The notes beneath the pieces are model-generated. The model was given only the letters and a program-made list of their open reading frames with translations, was not told the origin of the DNA and did not search any database. From assembly GCA_034440115.1 (NCBI GenBank), contig JAWXBM010000071.1:1-37218 (forward strand): a DNA stretch of 37,218 bases, given 5' to 3'. This DNA comes from JAWXBM01 sp034440115. GTDB taxonomy: Bacteria; Pseudomonadota; Gammaproteobacteria; Xanthomonadales; SZUA-36. The stretch's first letter is position 1. Each line of letters opens with the position of its first letter. The position numbers were made by a program, and so were the translations under genes. Positions 8,313-16,995 of the stretch are shown in pieces.

Positions 8313-9830
8313 TCACAGCACCGGTGACGCCAATCTGGCCAATCTTGAAGCCAGTCGATACCATGCCGGTTTGGATGAAAACACATCTTCCGGAAGTTCA
8401 CTACTGTGTGCAAAATCCTCCAGATACATCTGCTCCACAGCGTGATTAAATTCCTGATCGCGCAGCAGCGCAAAAATCTCAAAGTTCAGTCTCAAAGACC
8501 GATTGTCCAGATTGGCGGAAGTTACAATCGAGAAGTCATCGTCGACAAGCATTGTCTTGCTGTGCATAAATCCGTTTTGATACAGGAAAAACTTTACCCC
8601 GGCTAGCATGGATTGTTCGAAGTAGGAATAGGCAGCCAGCGACACCAGCATGCTGTCGGTTTCATCCGCCATCAGGATTCTTACATCTACACCCCTTAAA
8701 GCGGCAAGCTCGAGAGCAGCGACAATGGCAACGTCAGGCACATAGTAGGGAGTCGAGATCCACACTCTTTTCTCGGCAGAGTTGATGGCGTGCAGAATTA
8801 ATATTTCCGCTGTGTGGAACTCATCGGCAGGCCCTGTTGCTACGGTTATAGCTACAGAAGCACCCTCAGGAGCTGCCTGGGTTTTCCAGTCCAGGTCAAG
8901 CCAATCGCCGCTGGACCATTTCCAGTCTTCCAGAAATGAAAGCTGTGCTTCCATTGCCGCTGGGCCAGAAATTGCAATATGGGTGTCCCTCCAATCTGCA
9001 AATTTTTCCGTCAAACCGAGATATTCGTTACCCACGTTTAACCCACCGAGAAAAGCTTTCTGACCGTCGATCACTACGACTTTCCGATGATTCCTGAAAT
9101 TTACCTGGAACATGCCAGTGCCTTTATCAAGGTAACTAAAACCAGCCACTTGAACCCCGGCTTCAACCAATTGTTGTTTATAGGAATTAGACAGTTCATA
9201 GCTACCAAAACCGTCATAAAGAAAATAGACTTTTACCCCCTGGCTGGCTTTCTTTATTAGCAGATCCTTGAAATGCTGCCCGATTTCGTCGTCCCGTATG
9301 ATGTAGAACTGAAACAGTACGTAATTCTCTGCGGACTCAATAGCTTCGCTTATAGCCGCAAAAGTAGAACGTCCATCAATCAGCAGTTCCAGTTTGTTTC
9401 CAGTTGTGTAGGGCAAACCCGTAAGTTTTTCGAGCAGGCCATTTCCTTCATCGCCGTTCGAACCTGCTTGGTTCTCGCGCACATACTTGTGCACTCCAGC
9501 CAAATGCTTTTCAGGGTTTTCCAGTGCCGAGCGAAAGGCCATTACGTAGCCATCATATTCGCTTTGTCCAAGAACCCAGTAAGCCGGTACGGCAACATAC
9601 GGCAAGGTATTCAGACTGACCACCCAGGCGATTGCACCCTGCGAACTGCGGGCATTCATCACTGCATGGACCGAAGTTACCGCCCCTATCACATGTGCCA
9701 ACAACAGGAAAACGGAAGTCGTTACTACCTTGCGCCGGCGGCTCCAGGGAGTGTGTGCTCTACCACGCTTCCAGTTTTTCGCAGCGGTGAATATTGATAA
9801 TGGGTTCAAAAGTGCTGGCATCGGTGACAC
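8313..9830 (-). CDS. cls: Cardiolipin synthase-type phospholipase D protein
   Basis: Predicted inner-membrane enzyme joining phosphatidylglycerol units into cardiolipin. Two HKD active sites are intact: NHRKVVVIDGQKAFLGG in the first half and MHSKTMLVDDDFSIVTSAN in the second. Two N-terminal hydrophobic helices (VVTTSVFLLLAHVIGAV, then a segment ending PYVAVPAYWVLG) match the ClsA layout, and the length of about 505 residues is typical. For the start I prefer GTG at 9830, which has GAGGG eight bases upstream. ATG 9821 and TTG 9845 are alternatives with poorer signals. It is transcribed away from the Lpd-like gene. Substrate choice within the Cls family cannot be read from sequence. Confidence 0.9.
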   Translation of the reverse strand: MSPMPALLNPLSIFTAAKNWKRGRAHTPWSRRRKVVTTSVFLLLAHVIGAVTSVHAVMNARSSQGAIAWVVSLNTLPYVAVPAYWVLGQSEYDGYVMAFRSALENPEKHLAGVHKYVRENQAGSNGDEGNGLLEKLTGLPYTTGNKLELLIDGRSTFAAISEAIESAENYVLFQFYIIRDDEIGQHFKDLLIKKASQGVKVYFLYDGFGSYELSNSYKQQLVEAGVQVAGFSYLDKGTGMFQVNFRNHRKVVVIDGQKAFLGGLNVGNEYLGLTEKFADWRDTHIAISGPAAMEAQLSFLEDWKWSSGDWLDLDWKTQAAPEGASVAITVATGPADEFHTAEILILHAINSAEKRVWISTPYYVPDVAIVAALELAALRGVDVRILMADETDSMLVSLAAYSYFEQSMLAGVKFFLYQNGFMHSKTMLVDDDFSIVTSANLDNRSLRLNFEIFALLRDQEFNHAVEQMYLEDFAHSSELPEDVFSSKPAWYRLASRLARLASPVL

Positions 9831-9991
9831 TAATCGTACCCTCAATTACTACCCGAGTGGCAAACTGATTTTGAGCTGCAGGCCAAAGTCTCCCTACACG
9901 AACAACCCGCACTTGAGGAGTTGGAAAAGTCGGGACCAGTAATTGACTGGCTGGTGAGTTAGTATGGTTCGAAACGAAACAGAGATAGAAA

Positions 9992-11458
9992 ATGGAATCC
10001 CGTGAAGTAGATGTCGTAGTTATCGGCGCCGGTACGGCTGGCCTTAACGCTGTTGCCGAGGTACGCAAGTCTGGAAGTAGCTGGGTGCTGGTGGAATCCG
10101 GGCCCTATGGCACAACCTGTGCGCGTGTAGGTTGCATGCCATCAAAGTTGCTGATCGCGGCAGCCGATCGAGCTCATCAAGTCGCAAGCGCCGGAGCTTT
10201 CGGTATTTCTACCGGACCGATGTCAGTCGATGCGCGGGCCATGTTTGGCCGGGTGCGGGCTGAACGCGATCGATTCGTTGCCGGGGCGGTTAAAAGCACT
10301 ACGAAGCTCCCGGCTGAGCAGCGATTACGCGGCAGGGCGCACTTTACCGGTCCCACTACAGTGCTGGTTGAATGTGAAAATCACGACAAGATTGAACTCA
10401 AGGCCAAAACCATCGTGCTAGCGGTTGGCTCACGTGCCAACATTCCACCGCCGTTTCGCGACATCATGGAGCATGTGTGGATCAGCGATGAGGTGTTCGA
10501 GCTGGATGAGTTGCCAGAATCATTGGCGGTTGTCGGCACCGGGGCCATTGGCCTGGAAATGGGTCAGGCATTGAGTCGGCTGGGCGTGAAAGTCAGCTTC
10601 TTTTCCATTGGCAGCGCCATCGGTCCGTTGCGCGATCCTGCAATGCAGCGATGCGTGCAGGAAGTCTTCAGAAACGCCGCGGCAGAGGATGCGATGGCCT
10701 GGCATCTCGAGGCGGATATAAAGATGGCCCGCGTCACCCATAACGATGCCATTGAGCTGCAGTGGCAGGATGCCAATGACGACTTGCAGCAGCAGTCATT
10801 TTCCCATGTATTGCTGGCCGCAGGTCGTACACCGCAACTGGCTGAGCTGGATCTGGATAAGGCCGGCGTGACCTTGAACGAACGTGGGCTGCCAGTCAAC
10901 TGGCACCCGCGCACCACGCGCTGTGGTGACACGGCCGTATTCATCGCTGGTGATGCCAGTGACTATCGTCCGGTGCTACACGAAGCCGCTGATGAAGGCC
11001 GTATTGCCGGCCAGAACGCGGCACGGTATCCGCAGATTACAGCGCGGGTCAGGCGTACGCCATTGGCCATTGTCTTCATTCATCCGCAAATGGCTACCGT
11101 AGGAGTGCGATTCGATGATTTGCAAGAGGATGAAATTGAAATCGGTACCGTATCCTACGCTGATCAGGGACGTGCGCGGGTGATCGGACAAAACGCCGGG
11201 CAGGTAAATCTTTATGCGCAGCGCAGTAACTGCGTTCTGGTCGGTGCTGAATTGTTCTGCCCTGGGGCTGAGCACCTGGCCCACCTGCTCGCCTGGGCCG
11301 TGCAGCAGCGACTTCGAGTGGATGAGTTGCTGCGCATGCCGTTCTACCATCCGGTGCTGGAAGAAGGCCTGCGCACCGCACTGTTCGATCTTTCGAAAGC
11401 ACTGCAGATTGAAGGAAATTGCAGCAGCACGGATTTCGCGGAATCTGCCGGTGTTTGA
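9992..11458 (+). CDS. lpd: Dihydrolipoamide dehydrogenase-like flavoprotein (Lpd3 type)
   Basis: A class I pyridine nucleotide-disulfide oxidoreductase of 488 residues. The FAD-binding start is VVVIGAGTAGLNA. The redox-active pair is Cys43 and Cys48 in TTCARVGCMPSK. An NAD(P)-binding fold begins VVGTGAIGLEMGQAL, a GDASD motif closes the FAD site, and the C-terminal dimer interface has FYHPVLEEGLR, giving the His-Pro and Glu of the active base. The PYGTTCARVGCMPSK start resembles Pseudomonas Lpd3 more than the E3 subunit of pyruvate dehydrogenase. There is no E1 or E2 gene nearby, so the physiological disulfide partner is uncertain. It is convergent with the phosphatase gene (7-base gap). Confidence 0.88.
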   Translation: MESREVDVVVIGAGTAGLNAVAEVRKSGSSWVLVESGPYGTTCARVGCMPSKLLIAAADRAHQVASAGAFGISTGPMSVDARAMFGRVRAERDRFVAGAVKSTTKLPAEQRLRGRAHFTGPTTVLVECENHDKIELKAKTIVLAVGSRANIPPPFRDIMEHVWISDEVFELDELPESLAVVGTGAIGLEMGQALSRLGVKVSFFSIGSAIGPLRDPAMQRCVQEVFRNAAAEDAMAWHLEADIKMARVTHNDAIELQWQDANDDLQQQSFSHVLLAAGRTPQLAELDLDKAGVTLNERGLPVNWHPRTTRCGDTAVFIAGDASDYRPVLHEAADEGRIAGQNAARYPQITARVRRTPLAIVFIHPQMATVGVRFDDLQEDEIEIGTVSYADQGRARVIGQNAGQVNLYAQRSNCVLVGAELFCPGAEHLAHLLAWAVQQRLRVDELLRMPFYHPVLEEGLRTALFDLSKALQIEGNCSSTDFAESAGV

Positions 11459-11465
11459 AAAATTA

Positions 11466-11930
11466 TCAGATGCTGGCGCAGCGCTTTAGCAAATTGAAAC
11501 AACCGTCTTCTAAAATGTCGATGACGGTGTGAAAACCCTCTTCCCCGCCGTAGTAAGGATCGGGCACTTCACCCACTTCTTTTAGCTCACAGTAATCCAC
11601 CATGGGTACGACTCTGGCGCCATGTCCAGGGCTTAAAGCCATGGCCTCGCCAAAATTATCTTCATCCATGGTAATGATCAGGTCAAAACGGTCGAAATCT
11701 TCCACCACCAGAGTGCGGGCAATGCTGTCCAGTTGATAGCCTCGACTCAAAGCCACCCGGCGCATGCGCTGATCAGCAGGAAGTCCCGTGTGATAACTGT
11801 GCGTTCCCGCTGAATCGATCTCGATGCGGTCTTCCAGCCCAGCATCCGCCACCATCTGCTGGAAAATACCTTCAGCGGCTGGAGAGCGGCAGATATTGCC
11901 CATGCATACAAACAGTATGGATATTTTCAC
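11466..11930 (-). CDS. Low-molecular-weight protein-tyrosine phosphatase
   Basis: A 154-residue cytoplasmic phosphatase. The P-loop CMGNICRS (Cys9 to Arg15, the CX5R signature) is at the N-terminus, and the general-acid loop DPYYGG is near residue 123. Length and order match the arsenate reductase-like LMW-PTP fold. No tyrosine kinase or exopolysaccharide genes lie beside it, so I see no evidence for a Wzb-type role here. It is transcribed divergently from the cysteine-cluster gene at 12077, with 146 bases between. Confidence 0.93.
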   Translation of the reverse strand: MKISILFVCMGNICRSPAAEGIFQQMVADAGLEDRIEIDSAGTHSYHTGLPADQRMRRVALSRGYQLDSIARTLVVEDFDRFDLIITMDEDNFGEAMALSPGHGARVVPMVDYCELKEVGEVPDPYYGGEEGFHTVIDILEDGCFNLLKRCASI

Positions 11931-12076
11931 CTGATTCCACCCTCGGACTATTCATTCCCTGACATATTGAACCATGACAACCATCGAATCTTCACTGATG
12001 ATTCTAGCATCAGCGATATCCTGCAATTCAGTTCGCAAAGTGTCAGAATGCGGGACGGCCCCTAAAGCGCACTGAT

Positions 12077-12622
12077 GTGAACGAAATTCCGATTGCCATA
12101 AGCTCAAGCCAAAAGAAGCCGACCCGAGAATGTGGCTCGTGCACAGCCTGCTGTGATGGCTGGCTCACCGCCACGGTAAACGGCGAAGCCGTGAGTGCAG
12201 GCAAACCTTGCCGCCACAGCACAGCAGGTGGTTGCGCCATCTACCAAACTCGCCCGCAATACCCTTGTCGTGACTTTGTCTGTGGCTGGATGCGCTGGGA
12301 CAGTGAACTACCCGACTGGATGCGCCCCAGCGAGTGCGGCGCCATTGTTTTTCTCTGGTTTGACTGGCAGGATCAGAAAGTGATCAACGCCGTTCCAGTG
12401 GGCGAGAAAATTCCCGAGCGCACTCTGGACTGGCTGAAAGCGCATGCCCAGGAGCAGGGCCGGCCGCTGATGTTTGTCGAGCGTATTCGTGAAGGCGACC
12501 AGTTTACTGGCGTACGCTGTCTCGGCTTTGGCCCTGCGGGCTTTCGCAAACAGGTTGAGCAACTCAAGCTGACGCATCAGCAATCGAAACTGATGCAGAT
12601 GTTCAGCTCCGTTAAAACTTGA
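12077..12622 (+). CDS. YkgJ-like cysteine-cluster protein
   Basis: A 181-residue protein with eight cysteines in an ordered cluster in its first 75 residues: CGSCTACCDGWL, PCRHSTAGGCAIY, then PCRDFVCGW. This is the pattern of the YkgJ/UPF0153 zinc- or iron-chelating family. The C-terminal half is a charged, probably helical extension without cysteine motifs except one GVRCLGF. The start is GTG at 12077; no ATG is available nearby in frame and no clear ribosome site is visible. The exact function of the family is not established. Confidence 0.78.
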   Translation: MNEIPIAISSSQKKPTRECGSCTACCDGWLTATVNGEAVSAGKPCRHSTAGGCAIYQTRPQYPCRDFVCGWMRWDSELPDWMRPSECGAIVFLWFDWQDQKVINAVPVGEKIPERTLDWLKAHAQEQGRPLMFVERIREGDQFTGVRCLGFGPAGFRKQVEQLKLTHQQSKLMQMFSSVKT

Positions 12623-12722
12623 CTTCAAGTTAGCAGACTTGCTCTTTCGCCTCAAGTTCCAATAATGACGACCTGGCAGGGACATTTACCTGCGCAGTAA
12701 AGCAACAGGAAAACCAGAAACA

Positions 12723-14183
12723 ATGTCTCCAGCAGCTTTTTCCAGAATCAGCATAATAGTCAGTTTGATCTTAGTCTCAGCCGCGCTGCATGCAGGTGAC
12801 CCCAGTAGCAAAGCCGCCGGAATAGCCGCTGATATTCTGCCGCCAGACCTGGCAAAAAAACTGGCTGATCGAACTGCAGAACCCACTCAGTCTGGCGAGA
12901 TCACGCCTGCTTTTGTGGTTGATCCTTCATGGCCGAAAACCCTGCCGAACCAATGGATCATGGGTCAGGTAGGTGGCATATCGGTGGATCAAAACGACAA
13001 TATCTGGGTGTTACACAGGCCCCGATCACTTTCAGCAACTGCGGTCGGCGCACTGGGCGTCGCTGGAGTTAACTCAGAAGGTAAACCGGTAGACGGACTG
13101 GGCAACCTTCGAACGGTTGCCGGGCAAAACGCTGTTTGTTGCATCCCCGCGCCATCGGTACTCAAGTTTGACGCGAATGGAAACCTGCTGGATAGCTGGG
13201 GCGGCTCTTCCGACCCTGGCTTTTTGGAAAGCCGCTGCCGCGCCGATCAGGGATGCGTGTGGCCCGGGCGCGAACACGGCATATTCGTTGATCACAGCCA
13301 ATTCGTTTATATCTCAGGCAATGGCACACAAGGCACAGGTCGGGATGGCAACGGTGAGGTTCCCTGGTCGGCCACTCACGGCAACGACTCCCATGTGCTT
13401 AAGTTCAGCGCCGAAGGCGAGTTCATTTATCAGATCGGTTATGCGGGCCTGCCCGGACCGAACAATGAAGATACCAATGGCGGGCCCAACGACACACCAC
13501 AGCCGTTTCTGGCTGCAGACATGAGCGTTGACCCAAAAACCAATCGACTCTACATTGCCGATGGCTATGGCAACAGCCGAGTGCTGATTGTGAATGCTGC
13601 ATCAGGCCAGTACATCGGGCACTTTGGCGCTTACGGCCAGAACCCAGTTGAGCTTGAACCAAAAGACCCATCATCGTGGGCGGAAGAGTGGCGGGCGGGA
13701 AACACCAAACCCAGGTTTTTCCGCAGCCCGGTGCATTGCGCTACGGTAAGCTTGGATGGACTGTTGTATGTGTGTGACCGCAGCAATAACCGCATCCAGG
13801 TTTTTAATTTGCAGGAAGTGGGTAAGCCCTGCTTAAATCCCGATGCCAAAGCAGGCGATTGCGGCTTTGTCAGAGATATTGAAGTTGCGCCTGAGACCAT
13901 CGGGCAAACCGGCGGTTCTGCGGCGCTTTCCGCGGATAAGGAGCAATCCTGCCTGTTTGCTGCCGACCTGTGGAACGGCATGTTTCACATCATTGAGCGC
14001 CCGACCGGAAAAACCATTCATCACATCGGCCGAACCGGCAGACAAGTCGGTGAATTTACCTGGTTGCACTCATTGGCTGCAGATTCGCACGGCAACATCT
14101 ATAGCGGCGAAGTTGAAACCGGTCAGCGCGTGCAACGATTTGTTCGCTATGGTGCAACTGGCTGTAATTCAACTGGAACCTGA
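12723..14183 (+). CDS. Periplasmic NHL-repeat six-bladed propeller protein
   Basis: A 486-residue exported protein with a signal peptide (residues 1-24, ending ALHAG). The NHL-type blades read like those of peptidyl-alpha-hydroxyglycine alpha-amidating lyase relatives: GGISVDQNDNIWVLHRPRS, HGIFVDHSQFVYISG, DMSVDPKTNRLYIADGYGN, HCATVSLDGLLYVCDRSNN and HSLAADSHGNIYSGEVETG. Paired cysteines (AVCCIPAP, CRADQGC, CLNPDAKAGDC) suggest disulfides. An AGGAAA precedes the ATG. Catalytic lyase activity is not assured; many bacterial relatives have no assigned reaction. It may share a transcript with the deacetylase gene 60 bases downstream. Confidence 0.82.
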   Translation: MSPAAFSRISIIVSLILVSAALHAGDPSSKAAGIAADILPPDLAKKLADRTAEPTQSGEITPAFVVDPSWPKTLPNQWIMGQVGGISVDQNDNIWVLHRPRSLSATAVGALGVAGVNSEGKPVDGLGNLRTVAGQNAVCCIPAPSVLKFDANGNLLDSWGGSSDPGFLESRCRADQGCVWPGREHGIFVDHSQFVYISGNGTQGTGRDGNGEVPWSATHGNDSHVLKFSAEGEFIYQIGYAGLPGPNNEDTNGGPNDTPQPFLAADMSVDPKTNRLYIADGYGNSRVLIVNAASGQYIGHFGAYGQNPVELEPKDPSSWAEEWRAGNTKPRFFRSPVHCATVSLDGLLYVCDRSNNRIQVFNLQEVGKPCLNPDAKAGDCGFVRDIEVAPETIGQTGGSAALSADKEQSCLFAADLWNGMFHIIERPTGKTIHHIGRTGRQVGEFTWLHSLAADSHGNIYSGEVETGQRVQRFVRYGATGCNSTGT

Positions 14184-14217
14184 CAAATTTGTGGGTGTGC
14201 GCTGTAAATTAATAAGC

Positions 14218-14250
14218 AAGGAGTACACCGGGATGGATACCCGTTGCTAA
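14218..14250 (+). promoter_or_regulatory. Ribosome site driving a five-codon leader that overlaps the deacetylase start
   Basis: AAGGAG at 14218-14223 is ideally spaced for ATG 14233, but that frame reads only Met-Asp-Thr-Arg-Cys before TAA at 14248. The deacetylase frame can only start at TTG 14244, 20 bases from the AAGGAG. Either the mini-frame couples translation to the TTG, or one C is missing from the CCC run at 14240-14242. Adding it would give a normal ATG start with a continuous signal peptide. Confidence 0.5.
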
Positions 14251-15110
14251 CAATTCGACTGTTCGGTAGCTTGGCTAGCCTGTTGTGCCTGCTTGGGCTG
14301 CAAATGTCGACCGCAAATGCTGCACATGCACAACCCGCCCGGTTTCTGCTGACCTTTGATGATGGTCCGAGCACAAAAACACATAACAATCCCACCGAGT
14401 CCATCCTTCGGACTCTGGATTCAAACGCGGTTCAGAACGGAATCAAAGCAATATTCTTTACCCAGACGAGGTTGGGCCCAGATCGTAAAGGCCAACTCAC
14501 GCTTCAACTCCTGACTCGCAACCACCTGGCTGGACATTTGCTGGCGATTCACAGCGGTTCGCGTATTGGAATCCTGGATCACCGGTTGCTCAAGGGCGGC
14601 GAGCTACACGAATTCCTGGTTAATTCGCAAAACGCTTTGAGAGGAATTACCGGCCACACTCCACGTCTGATTCGGCCACCCTATTGGGCATTCAACGAAC
14701 GCACCTGGGCAGCTTACCGCGAAGTTAGCCTCTCCATGTTACTTACCGATATCAGCGTCGGTGATGGTAAGAGTTGGGGCTTCCGCGCCAATCCACGTCG
14801 CCGCAGCGTGCTGCTGAAACAAATGCAGGTCGTCAAGCAAAGAATCGATGATGGCGGTATACCTCTGGTCGAAGGCCTGCACCCCATCATCGTCACTTTC
14901 CACGATACCAACACCTGGACCGCTTCCCACATGGAAGAGTATTTGAAGCTACTGATTGAATCGGCCAGCAGCGCCGGTGTCACACTCGACCAGCGAACAT
15001 TTTATGCCCAGCGCGAAACGCTCGAGCGGGTTGCTGTGCGCCGCTCGGAGTTAGAGCCCAACCCAGAGGAAATGGTACCTTCGCGCTGGCGCTGGCTGCA
15101 TGGTGAATAA
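14244..15110 (+). CDS. Secreted NodB-type polysaccharide deacetylase
   Basis: A 288-residue exported hydrolase, likely removing N-acetyl groups from a polymer such as peptidoglycan or an exopolysaccharide. It has a signal peptide (residues 1-27, ending STANAAHA) and the NodB motif 1 FLLTFDDGPST with the catalytic Asp pair. A metal-site His segment is present as AGHLLAIHS, followed by RPPYWAFN as motif 3 and LHPIIVTFHDT as the late His motif. Motif 2 departs from the usual H-T-x-x-H spacing, so metal binding deserves checking. The start is TTG and may reflect a one-base deletion (see the leader feature). The stop is one base from the convergent methyltransferase stop. Confidence 0.85.
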   Translation: MLTIRLFGSLASLLCLLGLQMSTANAAHAQPARFLLTFDDGPSTKTHNNPTESILRTLDSNAVQNGIKAIFFTQTRLGPDRKGQLTLQLLTRNHLAGHLLAIHSGSRIGILDHRLLKGGELHEFLVNSQNALRGITGHTPRLIRPPYWAFNERTWAAYREVSLSMLLTDISVGDGKSWGFRANPRRRSVLLKQMQVVKQRIDDGGIPLVEGLHPIIVTFHDTNTWTASHMEEYLKLLIESASSAGVTLDQRTFYAQRETLERVAVRRSELEPNPEEMVPSRWRWLHGE

Positions 15111-15111
15111 A

Positions 15112-15885
15112 TCAGCGAGTCGGCCTTGACGACACAATGGTGTACATCTCATGGGTGGCAGCAAAAGCCTGTTGCTGGTGAAACGTGACGTGGTGATTGG
15201 TAAAACCCAGCACTTCGAGGAACTGGGTAAAAAATCGCGGCGTAAAACGCCACCAGGTATCCCAGGCATTGTTGCCCATGGTGGGCACTAATGAGCATAC
15301 CGGGCCTTCGCCCAGTTCTGGCAGATACATTTCCGTAATGATGATGCTTTTGTTTACCAACCTGGCACAACTTTCCAGAATGCTCACCGGCGAGCGCGTA
15401 TGCAGCAACACCGCTGCCAGCAAGGCGACATCAAATTGCCCCAGCTCAGCGGGGAGGTTTTCAGAAGAGCCATAATGCATTTTGGCTTTGGACTGGAATT
15501 GCTGGTGGCAATACCAAAAGCCTTTACGAATGCCCCCAATGTGCTCAAAGAACTGTTCTTCGGATTCAGTCCAGGCATCATCACGCCGCGCCAGACCAAG
15601 ACTTTCATAGGGCACAGCATTCCAGAAACCACGATCCATGGGCAATTCCACCGCGACCACTTCGCTGGCGGTTTTTTCTATTTCAAAGGTCAGGAAGCCA
15701 GTGGCCGGACCGATTTCCAGCACTCGCTGGCCCTTGAAATCGTAATGGCCCAGGTATGCGTCTACGCCCGCGCGCAAATCCCACTGGCCCTCTGCCAGGC
15801 CGTGCCCGGGAATATCGGTGGTGTGGTAAAAATTACATTCGGCTGCACTGGCCACTTTCCAGGGCTGTTCATATAAAGCGGGCAT
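15112..15885 (-). CDS. Class I SAM-dependent methyltransferase
   Basis: A 257-residue cytoplasmic methyltransferase. The SAM-binding motif I is VLEIGPATGFLTFEIEK near residue 55, the acidic end of strand 2 is VVAVELP, and motif IV is FDVALLAAVLLHT. The layout recalls tRNA uridine methyltransferase (CmoB/DUF1698-like) relatives, with a KGFWYCHQQF segment before the acceptor region. The substrate cannot be told. It ends one base from the deacetylase stop. Confidence 0.82.
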   Translation of the reverse strand: MPALYEQPWKVASAAECNFYHTTDIPGHGLAEGQWDLRAGVDAYLGHYDFKGQRVLEIGPATGFLTFEIEKTASEVVAVELPMDRGFWNAVPYESLGLARRDDAWTESEEQFFEHIGGIRKGFWYCHQQFQSKAKMHYGSSENLPAELGQFDVALLAAVLLHTRSPVSILESCARLVNKSIIITEMYLPELGEGPVCSLVPTMGNNAWDTWWRFTPRFFTQFLEVLGFTNHHVTFHQQQAFAATHEMYTIVSSRPTR

Positions 15886-16012
15886 ATTGGATCTCTTGCA
15901 CAGTAGAGCTGCTAAACGAGCGCCATTTTATATCAAGATAGTCATACTCAGGAAAACGGCGGTCAACACCAGCAACGGCGGACGGAACGAAGCGAATAAC
16001 GTATTCATGAAA

Positions 16013-16933
16013 TCAGCGTTGCATTCGATCCAACTGCATCCGCATTTCACGGATGTGGGTCAGCATTTCTTCACGCTCGTCATGGGCACGTTGCTCAATT
16101 TCCTGACGGGTACGATCTTCTTCTTGCCAATGAACAGCCTGCATGGTGTTCACAATGATACCGATGAAGAGATTCAGAATGGTAAATGAGGAGACCAGAA
16201 TAAAGGGTACAAAGTACAGCCAGGCCAGCGGAAACTCCTGCATCACGGGCCGCGCTATACCCATGGACCAGCTTTCCAGAGTCATGATCTGGAACAGCGT
16301 GTACATGCTATTGCCGATGTGACCAAAATAATCTGGAAAACGCTCACCAAAAAGTTCTGTTCCAATCACGGCAAAAATGTAAAACACCAGGCCCAGCATG
16401 AAGGAAATCCAGCCGATGCTGGGTATCGCTGCCAACAACGATTCGGTTAAATGGCGTAGTCGCGGTACCGTTGAAATCAGGCGTAGCACCCGCAGGATGC
16501 GCAAGGACCTGAGAACTGACAAGGGCCCGGCAGCAGGCACCAGAGCAATGGCGACGATAATGAAATCAAGGTTGTTCCAGCCATCGCGAAAAAATCGCGG
16601 GCCGAAGGCGATCAGTTTGGTGATGATCTCCACCACGAAAACCGCCAGCACCAGATTTTCAAAACCTTTGAGCGCTGGGCCGGCATAGTCAACAGCAGCC
16701 GGCCAGGTTTCGAGCCCGATGGTTATGGCGTTCAACACGATCAATACCACCACCAGATCATGGGGCCAACCCCGCTCAATCCAGTATCCGAGCCTTTTGC
16801 GCCAGTCGCTACGACTGTCCTTCGGGTCGGAGAGTTCAGCCGCGACGGGTTCGGTGGCAATTTGATGTTTACTGCCTGTCACGGTCTGGTTTCCATGTGG
16901 AATCTGAAATACAAGTCTATAATAACCAGACAT
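16013..16933 (-). CDS. Bacterial voltage-gated sodium channel (NavAb/NaChBac family)
   Basis: A 306-residue one-domain channel subunit that would form a homotetramer in the inner membrane. S1-S4 span about residues 57-160. S4 carries regularly spaced arginines in SVLRSLRILRVLRLIST, then PRLRHL. The pore has selectivity filter TLESWSMG at about 216, the same filter motif as NavAb, which marks sodium rather than potassium selectivity. S6 is FILVSSFTILNLFIGIIVN. The C-terminus is a charged helix with heptad character, matching the BacNav coiled coil. The ATG at 16933 has no good ribosome site; a GTG in QTVTGSK is an alternative. Its neighbour is an Mrp antiporter operon on the other strand. Confidence 0.94.
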   Translation of the reverse strand: MSGYYRLVFQIPHGNQTVTGSKHQIATEPVAAELSDPKDSRSDWRKRLGYWIERGWPHDLVVVLIVLNAITIGLETWPAAVDYAGPALKGFENLVLAVFVVEIITKLIAFGPRFFRDGWNNLDFIIVAIALVPAAGPLSVLRSLRILRVLRLISTVPRLRHLTESLLAAIPSIGWISFMLGLVFYIFAVIGTELFGERFPDYFGHIGNSMYTLFQIMTLESWSMGIARPVMQEFPLAWLYFVPFILVSSFTILNLFIGIIVNTMQAVHWQEEDRTRQEIEQRAHDEREEMLTHIREMRMQLDRMQR

Positions 16934-16961
16934 TGTTAACCAGATATATATGTCTTATAAT
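16933..16961 (+). promoter_or_regulatory. Sigma70-like promoter for the regulator-Mrp run
   Basis: TTGTTA at 16933-16938 and a consensus TATAAT at 16956-16961 are separated by exactly 17 bases, in AT-rich DNA, 35 bases before the regulator ATG. The -35 box overlaps the divergent channel start codon (16931-16933), so a protein bound here would affect both directions. No clear operator dyad is visible by eye. Confidence 0.6.
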
Positions 16962-16995
16962 TTTTTCGCAATGAAATTTTGACAGGACACAGTAG

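Noticed and set aside
12612..12640. Terminator after the cysteine-cluster gene
   Set aside because: AACTTGA/TCAAGTT can pair, but the stem is short and AT-rich and no T-run follows.
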